The notes under the pieces were generated by a model that was not told where the DNA came from, did no database searches, and saw only the letters and a list, made by a program, of their open reading frames with translations. Below are positions 43,061-50,596 of a stretch of DNA of 64,000 bases, piece by piece. The stretch's first letter is position 1; each line of letters opens with the position of its first letter. The stretch is from Dysgonomonas sp. 521 (GTDB lineage: Bacteria; Bacteroidota; Bacteroidia; Bacteroidales; Dysgonomonadaceae). Made by a program: the position numbers and the translations under genes. The stretch is from assembly GCF_010501055.1 (NCBI RefSeq), contig NZ_QVMO01000012.1, positions 52,818-116,817 of the forward strand. The letters are read 5' to 3'.

Positions 43061-43504
43061 ATGCAAGTTATATTAAAAGAAGACATCCTGAATTTAGGAT
43101 ATAAAGATGAAGTCGTAACTGTAAAAGACGGTTATGGACGTAACTACCTTATTCCCCAAGGTAAAGCTGTGATAGCATCAGAATCTGCAAAGAAAGTATT
43201 AGCTGAGAACATGAAACAACGTGCGCATAAACTTGAGAAAATCAAACAAGATGCTCAGGATTTGGCTGCCAAGTTGGAAGGTGTATCCCTTACTATCGGT
43301 GCAAAAACAAGTTCTACAGGAACTATTTTTGGTTCGGTAACTAATATTCAGATTTCAGAAGCGCTTGAGAAACTAGGCTACAATGTAGACAGGAAGCTTA
43401 TCGTTATCAAAGATGCTGTGAAAGAAGTGGGTAGTTATAAAGCAACAGCAAAACTTCATAAAGAAGTTGCCGTTGAAATACCTTTCGAAGTAATTTCTGA
43501 ATAA
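43061..43504 (+). CDS. rplI: 50S ribosomal protein L9
   Basis: 147 residues; a large-subunit protein with an N-terminal globular domain ([36 protein letters not shown], with the conserved G-Y-GRN-LIP), a long connecting helix (about 45-75) and a C-terminal domain ([13 protein letters not shown]). Last gene of the operon; a strong terminator follows 24 bp later. Confidence 0.98.
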   Translation: MQVILKEDILNLGYKDEVVTVKDGYGRNYLIPQGKAVIASESAKKVLAENMKQRAHKLEKIKQDAQDLAAKLEGVSLTIGAKTSSTGTIFGSVTNIQISEALEKLGYNVDRKLIVIKDAVKEVGSYKATAKLHKEVAVEIPFEVISE

Positions 43505-43525
43505 GATATACAAAAACCTATATAC

Positions 43526-43562
43526 AAAGAGTTGTCTGACAGTCAGGCAACTCTTTTTTTAT
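43526..43562 (+). terminator. Terminator of the rpsF-rpsR-rplI operon
   Basis: AGAGTTGTCTGAC and GTCAGGCAACTCT arms (one mismatch) with hardly any loop, then a run of seven or more T. Confidence 0.9.
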
Positions 43563-43759
43563 TGGAGATATTTTTGCATTGCTGGCTTACACCACAATCC
43601 CTTCACATATCAATGCCCGTTTTCCACCCCCATGCCGGGAGCGAAATAACGATCCTGCACACCGTTCTCTTCATTAAAGATTAAGGTATATCAATTCCTG
43701 TAATCCCTGTTTCCGTAACAAACTATAATCTTAAAATATATTAAATAACAATATATCTT

Positions 43760-43789
43760 ATTGTGTTTTTAATATTATTCTTACATTTG
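43760..43789 (+). promoter_or_regulatory. Candidate promoter of the 53-residue small gene
   Basis: ATTG at 43760-43763, 18 nt, then TACATTTG at 43782-43789. Near-consensus for Bacteroidetes; start of transcription would be about 85 nt before the ATG at 43882. Confidence 0.5.
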
Positions 43790-43881
43790 CAATGTACAGA
43801 TAGCAATTATAACATATTTATTGTAATATATAAATTGCAAAATCACAAAAAACAGCTAAATAACCCTAAATAATTACATCC

Positions 43882-44043
43882 ATGAGTCAATACGAAAGTT
43901 TAATCAATGAAATCCAATTTGCCCAGAAGATTATAGAGGATGCGCCAAAGGACACCCCGCATGACGTTCTGGATATGTGGTTGCACAACTTGCACGTTAA
44001 GTTGCAGGAATTGCGCGAAATACGCTATGCCGATAAAAATTGA
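43882..44043 (+). CDS. 53-residue helical small protein
   Basis: A short gene in the 1.6-kb gap between rplI and radC, with ATG at 43882 and TGA at 44041-44043. The product begins MSQYESLINEIQFAQKII and ends LQELREIRYADKN; it is amphipathic, two helices around a DAPKDTPHD turn, without signal or membrane segment. Support: a near-consensus promoter upstream, a terminator hairpin 90 bp downstream, and base composition like real genes rather than the flanking repeats. No family recognised. Similar small cytosolic proteins are often missed in annotation. Confidence 0.6.
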   Translation: MSQYESLINEIQFAQKIIEDAPKDTPHDVLDMWLHNLHVKLQELREIRYADKN

Positions 44044-44130
44044 GGCTAAGTAAGTATGGTAAAATAAATGGAAAGAATAAGATTGCTTTCAGCCAGAAAG
44101 TGATATGTTCTATCCGGTAGTATATAGTTC

Positions 44131-44162
44131 GTAAAAGACAGCAATAGCTGTCTTTTATTTGT
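44131..44162 (+). terminator. Terminator after the small gene
   Basis: AAAAGACAGC and GCTGTCTTTT arms with a 4-base loop, then ATTTGTTT. It lies about 90 bp past the small gene's stop. Confidence 0.8.
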
Positions 44163-44310
44163 TTAAGGGTTTTCTACTGAGCTTTTGCCATCCTTATTTT
44201 TTTTGAAATATGACACTAAATATTTAGATTAGAGTTTATAACGGCATTCTGCGCACTGTTTTGTTTCTACAAATTATCATCTGGAAATATTGCTGTAATT
44301 CTTACTGATT

Positions 44311-44554
44311 ATGCGAATCAGGGGTTGAAAATTGCTCAACTCCTGCCTGAAAGGCAGAATCTTCATAACCGTATGCAAGCGCAGCGTAGCTTACGGAGCA
44401 AGGGACAATTACACTCCCCTGCCCGAAGCGGCAGGACACACAGTATGTCCTGTCTTTCAGACAGCTGGTATTGCTCATCCTTTTTCCGCAGGTCGATGAC
44501 CCGCGGTTATGAAGATTTGGCTTTTCAAGCCTTTTCTCAAATCCTGATTGGCAT
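44311..44554. repeat. Palindromic element with ATGCGAATCAGGGGTTGA ends
   Basis: The left end ATGCGAATCAGGGGTTGA and the right end TCAAATCCTGATTGGCAT are near complements. The outermost bases equal those of the 211-bp elements at 21.8 and 63.6 kb but the interior differs: TCTTCATAACCG facing CGCGGTTATGAAGA, and GCCTGAAAGGC and CTGCCCGAAGCGGCAG hairpins. Open frames here are by-products. Confidence 0.65.
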
Positions 44555-44619
44555 TAACTATATAGAATTAAATACAGAGGCTTAAAGACAGTGCCACTCT
44601 AAATTTATATATTTGCTCG

Positions 44620-44758
44620 CAGTATATGACAAAAATTATTCAAACACGATTTGGAGACGATGTAGGGGCAGTGGCTTGTCCCTGCCCGCTTGTCATCGTT
44701 TACGGGCACCCACAAGGGGATGCCCCTACAGCAGGATATAAAATTTTGTCATGTACTG
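44620..44758. repeat. Palindromic element with CAGTAYATGACAAAA ends
   Basis: CAGTATATGACAAAAATT and AATTTTGTCATGTACTG form the ends, shared with the 553-bp element at 31126-31678. The body is a GTAGGGGCAGTGGCTTGTCC / GGGATGCCCCTAC hairpin of the GTAGGGGC family, apparently one repeat carried by another. Confidence 0.7.
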
Positions 44759-44763
44759 TGGTA

Positions 44764-44905
44764 CTTTTTAGTGTCTTTTTGGCTCTGCCGATTTTCAATT
44801 CCCTTTTTTACTCTTGGTTTAGCCCGCTAAAGCTGCTGGCAAAAATGATAAAATCCATCCAAAAATAGCTATAAAAAAGATTTGCTATAAAATTTAAAAA
44901 GACTC
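44764..44905. repeat. B-type palindromic element, copy B4 (5' part missing)
   Basis: Matches the right two thirds of B3 (GTCTTTTTGGCTCTGCCGAT, the TTTAGCCCGCTAA core, the AAAATTTAAAAAGACTC end). The left end is absent and the sequence begins right next to the preceding element, suggesting truncation by it. Confidence 0.75.
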
Positions 44906-45089
44906 GAAAAATATTTTCCTTTCTATTATCTTAGTCTCACTGCAAGAGAAGCAGGGAGATTATCAATTATAAGACAGGAAAAGTACTGGCTCCGGTAAAA
45001 TACCAGTCTTTACTCCCTATTTTGTGGTTTATGTCATCGTGATCCGATTATTTTTCTTATTTTCAATCTACAAATTGAATTTCTATTAA

Positions 45090-45788
45090 ATGGAGAATAG
45101 ACCAAAGCTAAATATAAAAGACCTTGCCGAGGAAGACCGTCCACGCGAAAAGATGCTGCTCAAAGGAGTTGCCGCACTCTCCGATGCCGAACTGCTCGGC
45201 ATCCTTATCGGTTCGGGCAATAAGAATGAAACAGCCGTGGAACTGGCTCAGCGTATCCTGCACAGCGCATCTAACAACCTGAATGCATTGGGTAAATTTG
45301 AAATAAACGAATTGATTAAAAATTTTAACGGAATAGGGGAGGCAAAAGCAATTACAATAGTTGCCGCGCTGGAACTGGGTAAACGTCGTAAATTATCGGA
45401 AGTGATTGTACAGCCGCAGATAACATCCAGCGAAACTGTTTATCAGCTTCTTCATCCCGTACTGGCCGATTTGAAGCACGAGGAAGTATGGGTGTTGCTG
45501 CTGAACAGGGCAAATAAGGTATTGAAAAAGATACAGGTAAGCAAGGGTGGTGTAACGGGGACGGTGGTAGATATCCGCATGATAATGCGTGAGGCTATAG
45601 ATGGCCTGGCATCGGCACTGATACTTTGCCACAACCATCCTTCGGGTAACGCGCAACCCAGCGGTGACGATGACCAGATAACCAAACGCCTGAAAGAAGC
45701 AGGCAATATAATGGATATACGCTTGCTCGACCATGTTATCGTCTGCGACCATTCGTACTATAGTTATATGGATAAAGGGCGGTTGTAA
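45090..45788 (+). CDS. radC: RadC family JAMM-motif protein
   Basis: 232 residues. An N-terminal helix-hairpin-helix (FNGIGEAKAITIVAALELGK) and a C-terminal JAB/MPN domain with the metal motif CHNHPSGNAQPSGDD (H near 181 and 183, D near 194). RadC was named for DNA repair but its true role is unresolved. Full length, all motifs present. The upstream region of about 180 bp after repeat B4 holds its promoter but no consensus is obvious. Confidence 0.95.
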   Translation: MENRPKLNIKDLAEEDRPREKMLLKGVAALSDAELLGILIGSGNKNETAVELAQRILHSASNNLNALGKFEINELIKNFNGIGEAKAITIVAALELGKRRKLSEVIVQPQITSSETVYQLLHPVLADLKHEEVWVLLLNRANKVLKKIQVSKGGVTGTVVDIRMIMREAIDGLASALILCHNHPSGNAQPSGDDDQITKRLKEAGNIMDIRLLDHVIVCDHSYYSYMDKGRL

Positions 45789-45820
45789 GGTTGTTATTTT
45801 TAGCAGATTAAACACCTTAT

Positions 45821-45852
45821 ATGTAGGGGCAGGAACAAGCCACTGCCCTACA
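45821..45852. repeat. GTAGGGGC-type hairpin between radC and the PUL sensor
   Basis: TGTAGGGGCAGG faces CCACTGCCCTACA. It separates two convergent genes and could act as a terminator. Confidence 0.6.
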
Positions 45853-45871
45853 AGGCAGTTATAATCTCTCC

Positions 45872-48800
45872 TTATCCGTTCCCCATTTTATTTATAAATT
45901 CCTTCGGCGACATTTTATAGCATTTGAAGAACGCTTTGGTAAAATAAGATGCCGAGTTGAACCCTACATAATACGCTACTTCATTTATCCGCATATCTGT
46001 CTCCAACAGCAGTTTACAAGCCCTCTTGAGACGATAGTTGCGCAGGTAGTCGCCCGGCGTTACCCCGCCTATGCTTTTCAGTTTGCGTTGCAGGTTGGAA
46101 CGGCTGATGCCAAGCACATCTGTCAGCGACTCTACCGTGAAGTTCTCGTCAGAGATATGCTTTTCTATTTCCTCATTCAGCCTGTTCAGGAATAGTTCGT
46201 CACTCTTATTGGTTACCAGCGTAGAGTAAGAGGCGAGCGGCGAACGGTTGAAGGCCTCAAGTATCGTCTTGCGGTTTTCCAGCAGGCTGGTTATCTGCGC
46301 CTTGAGGTAAGATATAGAGAACGGCTTCTCTATAAACACATCCGCGCCCGAAAGCAGCCCTTCCACCTTGGCGGCATTCTCCGTCTTAGCCGATAGCAGT
46401 ATCACGGGTATATGGCTATAGTTGAGGTCAGCCCTCAGTTTCTTCGTAAAGGATATACCGTCAATACCCGGCATCATAATGTCGGAAACGATGAGGTCGA
46501 AACTCTTGTCTTCCAACAGCCTCAACGCTTCGGTAGCGCTCAGCGATGTATCTACTATGTATTCGTTTTGCAGGCTGTTTTTTATAAACTGTATCATTTC
46601 GGGATTGTCGTCCACCACCAGCACCGTATTTTTCCTGTCCTTCGCCGTTTCCTCCCCAGCCGTATAATCGGTATCCCTGTTGTCGGCAATTTCTCCTTTG
46701 CCTATAAAGAACTCCTGTGTGATGTCGGAGAAGGTGAAAGCGAAAAGCGCGCCGCCCGTAGTGCCGTCTTTGACCTCTACTTTACCTTTCAATATTTCGG
46801 CAAGATGCTTTACCAGTGACAGCCCGATGCCTGTACCTATCTTTTCGTCTCCCTGCTGTATCTGATAGAACGGGTCGAATATAAGTTCCTTATGATTGTC
46901 GGAAATACCGCGCCCGTTGTCTTCCACCGTCACGGTGTACGATTTGTCATTGTTGAGTATCAGGCACAGTATGATTTTGTTCTTGGTAAATTTCAGCGCG
47001 TTGGTCAGCAGGTTGCCGATAATCTTTGTCAGCGCATCCGGATCGGAAACGACACTGGCCGCCGCTTCGGACGGCATACGCAGTTCGAAGTCGATGTTCT
47101 TGTTTTGCGCCGTTTTCTTAAACCGTTCGTACAGTTCGGTGATATGTTCCGTCAGATTTATCGTTTCGGGGTTGACGATATATTTTGTCGTATCCATCTT
47201 ACGGAAGTCGAGCAGTTGGTTGATAAGCACCGTCAGCCTGTCGCAGTTCTTCTCTATGATAGAGAGGTTCTGATGCGTCTGGTTGCTACCTTCGCGGGAG
47301 GCGATAACTTCCTCCAGCGGCGCGCTGATAAGGCTCAGCGGCGTACGTATTTCGTGGGCGATGGTGGTAAAGAAGTCAATCTTCGACTTAAATGCGAGTG
47401 TCTCCTGCTCTGCCTTGTATGCTTCGAGGTGCTGCTGCTGTTTCTTCGCGTTCCGTCTCACATAGTACGACACCAGCAGGTAGAGCAGCGACATGGCTAG
47501 TATGAGGTAGAATATGCGTGCCGGCAGCGATAGCCAGAACGGCGGCAGTATCTCTATTTCTATCGCCGTACCCGTGTCGTTCCACAGCCCGTCATTATTG
47601 GAGGCTTTCACTCTGAAAGTGTATTTGCCCGGCGACAGGTTTACGTAGGTCACACTTTTGTTGTTGCCTGCATAGTTCCATTCCGTATCGGTACCTTCCA
47701 GCATATAAGCATACTGGTTTTTCGTTTGCGATATATAGCTGAGGCTCACATACGATATGGTGAATGACGAACGGTTGTATGGCAGCTTTATCTTTTGCCG
47801 CTTGTTCAGGTTGGTCTGAATCTCCTGTTCTGTTTGCGCGTCTGTATTTCCCAACAAGGCTATGCGTGTAATCTCTATAAATGGTGTTATATTATTCCTG
47901 TTCCCATTGAGCTCTTGCGGATAAAAGCAGTTGAAACCGTTTACCCCTCCGAAGTAGAATTTGCCATCGCGCGCCTTGTAGCTCGACTTATAGTTGAACT
48001 GGTTGCTTTGCAGCCCGTCGGCTTTGTTATACAACTTATAGTTTTGGGGGTCGGATGTATTGAAGCATACAAGCCCTTTGTTACAACTTATCCACAGGTT
48101 GCCGAAGGGATCGTCAAGTATGCCGTAAACCACATTATTGGGCAGCCCGTCGTCTTCCGATATATTGACGAAGTTATCCGTATTGTAATTGTAGATGAAG
48201 ATGCCCCGCCCTTCACTCGAAAATATCACACGCTTCTGGTTATCGATATGTATACTGGTAAGCTTGCTGCCTATGATGGGATTGTTGCGGCTCTGTATAG
48301 TATCGTAGTGTATCCATTTGTTTTGCTTCATATCCAGCCTCATCGCCGCCGATCCGTAGGTGGCTACCCACAGGTTGCCGTAGTCGTCTTCCTTCATATC
48401 GTATATGAAGCCCGATGCTTCGGGTATGCGGGTAAAGCTGTTCGTTTCGCGGTTGTACTTGTTCAGCCCAACAGGCGTACCGGCATAGATATCGCCGTTC
48501 TTTGTTTTGTACAGGGAAAAAACACAGTCGTCGTTCAGTGTATTCTCATTTTTTGTATTACTCCGCAGGTTGGTAAGCGAACGCCGTTGTGTATTATAAA
48601 TGTCTATCCCGCGCGAAAAAGTCCCTATCCACAGGTTGTCGTTGTCCATCAGCAGTGCGTGTGTATTGTGGTAGGTCGTTTTTACAGGCTGGGAAAATAC
48701 GTTTGTCTTCGTATCAAAATAGTTGAGTCCGCCGTCTTCGGTGGCAATCCACATATTGCCCGTCCTGTCTTCGAGAAACTGGCTGACGGCCTTGCCCGAC

Positions 48801-49879
48801 AACAGTCCGTGGAGCATATCGGGATAATATGTCTCTATATTCAGCAAGGAGGTGTTCAGGTAATTCACCCCCCCGAAGTACGTCCCAATCCATATGCCGC
48901 CTTCTTTGTCTTTGGCTATGGAGTATATATTCTGGTCGCTGAGGCTGTATCTCAACTGAGGGGTATCGAGCCGCTTTATCGCCTTGCTCGCGGGGTCGAA
49001 CAGGTACAACCCATCGTCGGAGCCTATCAGTAGCGACTCATCCGTATATTGGAAGACAGAACGTACATGTGTTATATAATGCGTCTTCGAGCCCAGTCCG
49101 TAGAATGAGGTATATTCGCCTGTTTGCTTGTTAAAAAGCCGGATACCATCGTCCCATGTCCCCAGCCATAAGTTGCCTGTATTGTCATCCAGAATGGATA
49201 GTATCTCATTCTGCGAATTGTCCTGTATACTGAACATGCCCTCTATGGCTTCCAGCTTATCCCTGCCGGGATTGTACCTCAGCAGTCCCAGCCGTGTGCC
49301 TACCCATATCGTGCCCGACTTGTCGCTTACTATAGACCATGTGGCATTCTGACCCAGACGGTATTTGTCTATCTCTAATGCCTTCAGCGTATTATTGGCG
49401 GGGTCGTACATAAATACACCCTGCGACATGGAGCCGATCCATATACGCCCGTCCTTATCTACATAGAGGGTGTTGACGGCGGATGTTACTTCTGCGCCCG
49501 TGCCGGTTTTTACATTTATCTTACCGAAACTTTCTTCGGCAACGTCCATCCTGTACAGCCCCGCATCGGTACCTACATAGAGCGTGCCCTGCCGGTCTTC
49601 GGCCATACAGCGGATAAAGTTGTTGCCTATCGAACGGTTATTATATGTGTCGCGCCTGAATATGCGGAAATGGTCGCCATCGTAGCGGTTAAGCCCGTCT
49701 TTGGTGCCGAACCACATAAATCCTTTCGAATCTTGCAGGATACTGTAAACGGCATTCTCAGACAACCCGTCATCTACCTGAATCTTGCGGAAGTGGAAAT
49801 TGGAATTTTCCTGTGAGAATAGATTTAAGGTGTAAAGAACGGTCGCGAAAATAGTAAAAAATAGTCTATAGTTTTTCAT
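45872..49879 (-). CDS. Hybrid two-component system sensor/regulator (HTCS) of the PUL
   Basis: 1335-residue one-protein signalling system of gut Bacteroidetes. Signal peptide (about 1-22); a periplasmic two-propeller sensor (about 30-700) with many repeated D-x-x-G-x-x-W-x-G-T blades such as GKMWFGTKDGLNRYD-like units; a Y_Y_Y domain (about 715-775); membrane helix (about 783-806); histidine kinase with the phospho-acceptor H near 843 in TIAHEIRTPLS; ATPase with DNGRGI and GTGIGLSL; receiver with the aspartate near 1133 in LIVSDIMMPG; and AraC-type DNA-binding domain (about 1246-1330) with SRSNLQRKL and EVAYYVGFNSASYFTKAF. It is divergent from susC and very likely binds the locus's oligosaccharide and activates it. 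Confidence 0.96.
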   Translation of the reverse strand: MKNYRLFFTIFATVLYTLNLFSQENSNFHFRKIQVDDGLSENAVYSILQDSKGFMWFGTKDGLNRYDGDHFRIFRRDTYNNRSIGNNFIRCMAEDRQGTLYVGTDAGLYRMDVAEESFGKINVKTGTGAEVTSAVNTLYVDKDGRIWIGSMSQGVFMYDPANNTLKALEIDKYRLGQNATWSIVSDKSGTIWVGTRLGLLRYNPGRDKLEAIEGMFSIQDNSQNEILSILDDNTGNLWLGTWDDGIRLFNKQTGEYTSFYGLGSKTHYITHVRSVFQYTDESLLIGSDDGLYLFDPASKAIKRLDTPQLRYSLSDQNIYSIAKDKEGGIWIGTYFGGVNYLNTSLLNIETYYPDMLHGLLSGKAVSQFLEDRTGNMWIATEDGGLNYFDTKTNVFSQPVKTTYHNTHALLMDNDNLWIGTFSRGIDIYNTQRRSLTNLRSNTKNENTLNDDCVFSLYKTKNGDIYAGTPVGLNKYNRETNSFTRIPEASGFIYDMKEDDYGNLWVATYGSAAMRLDMKQNKWIHYDTIQSRNNPIIGSKLTSIHIDNQKRVIFSSEGRGIFIYNYNTDNFVNISEDDGLPNNVVYGILDDPFGNLWISCNKGLVCFNTSDPQNYKLYNKADGLQSNQFNYKSSYKARDGKFYFGGVNGFNCFYPQELNGNRNNITPFIEITRIALLGNTDAQTEQEIQTNLNKRQKIKLPYNRSSFTISYVSLSYISQTKNQYAYMLEGTDTEWNYAGNNKSVTYVNLSPGKYTFRVKASNNDGLWNDTGTAIEIEILPPFWLSLPARIFYLILAMSLLYLLVSYYVRRNAKKQQQHLEAYKAEQETLAFKSKIDFFTTIAHEIRTPLSLISAPLEEVIASREGSNQTHQNLSIIEKNCDRLTVLINQLLDFRKMDTTKYIVNPETINLTEHITELYERFKKTAQNKNIDFELRMPSEAAASVVSDPDALTKIIGNLLTNALKFTKNKIILCLILNNDKSYTVTVEDNGRGISDNHKELIFDPFYQIQQGDEKIGTGIGLSLVKHLAEILKGKVEVKDGTTGGALFAFTFSDITQEFFIGKGEIADNRDTDYTAGEETAKDRKNTVLVVDDNPEMIQFIKNSLQNEYIVDTSLSATEALRLLEDKSFDLIVSDIMMPGIDGISFTKKLRADLNYSHIPVILLSAKTENAAKVEGLLSGADVFIEKPFSISYLKAQITSLLENRKTILEAFNRSPLASYSTLVTNKSDELFLNRLNEEIEKHISDENFTVESLTDVLGISRSNLQRKLKSIGGVTPGDYLRNYRLKRACKLLLETDMRINEVAYYVGFNSASYFTKAFFKCYKMSPKEFINKMGNG

Positions 49880-50170
49880 TATTGTAAAGTTACACTATAT
49901 CGGCGAACATACCAGCCCTCGTTTATTTCTATTTTATGGTAAAAAGTAATCAAATAATTGTAAAAATCGTGCATTTGGCCGTTCAGACTTGTTTTTACAT
50001 TTTTTTAGCCGAAAAGTGCACTTACATTTATTAACTCTCGTACTACTTTTGAAACTGGAAAGCGAAGCAATTTTAACCTAAATTAAATCATGAATCAATA
50101 TGAAAAAGAAAAAACATACCCTTCCGATTATTCTTTGAAGATTATAGTTCATTATAATTAACGTCACATA
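49880..50170. promoter_or_regulatory. Intergenic region upstream of the HTCS gene
   Basis: About 290 bp AT-rich, without a gene, between the HTCS start and the inserted palindromic element. It must hold the HTCS promoter; no clear consensus or AraC-type direct repeat could be picked with confidence. Confidence 0.3.
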
Positions 50171-50381
50171 GAGGGTGTGTCATAAGTAAAACATCTCTGT
50201 CAAATTGTTACTCTCTTTGTCATTGCCTCGCCTTCGCTTCGGCGAACGTTGTTTCTGAGTGCAACGAAGAATCTCGACCTTCCAGATACGGGATGTTTCA
50301 CTCCGTTCAACATGACAACCAACGGTCACAGGAGCGAAGCGTATGTAAAAAGATATGGAAAAATACTTATGACACACCCTC
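50171..50381. mobile_element. 211-bp palindromic element with GAGGGTGTGTCATAAGTA ends
   Basis: The ends GAGGGTGTGTCATAAGTA and TACTTATGACACACCCTC are exact complements. The interior has GCCTTCGCTTCGGCG, AACGAAGAATCTCGACC, and the module CAACGGTCACAGGAGCGAAG that is also the core of the A-type elements. It sits between the divergent HTCS and susC genes, where the PUL promoter should be. Remaining bases to 50596 include more repeat-like sequence (GACGAGATCCTTCCCTACGG) and an AT-rich leader. Confidence 0.8.
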
Positions 50382-50596
50382 ACGAAGCATCCCGACCCTG
50401 AACAGTTGGATGCAAAGAAGGACGAGATCCTTCCCTACGGTCAGGATGACAAGGTAACGACAAGAACAAGAGTTACTATTAATGACTCAATATAATCAAA
50501 TCTTCATAATTACTATACAAATCAAAGGAAATTATTATTTATCCTAACCTATAAATAATGAGTTAACCTAATTATAAAAAACCAAAATCTAGAAAC

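Noticed and set aside
44325..44868. Open frames of 80-86 codons between the small gene and radC
   Set aside because: Both run through palindromic repeat elements and carry their hairpin sequences; not protein-like.
47795..49033. A 412-codon open frame on the plus strand opposite the HTCS gene
   Set aside because: It lies wholly within the sensor gene, whose propeller and kinase motifs are unmistakable. The frame's protein is rich in Val, Tyr and Ile in a way typical of reverse-strand shadows.
50180..50383. 67-codon open frame upstream of susC
   Set aside because: It coincides with the 211-bp palindromic element, starting and ending in its repeats.
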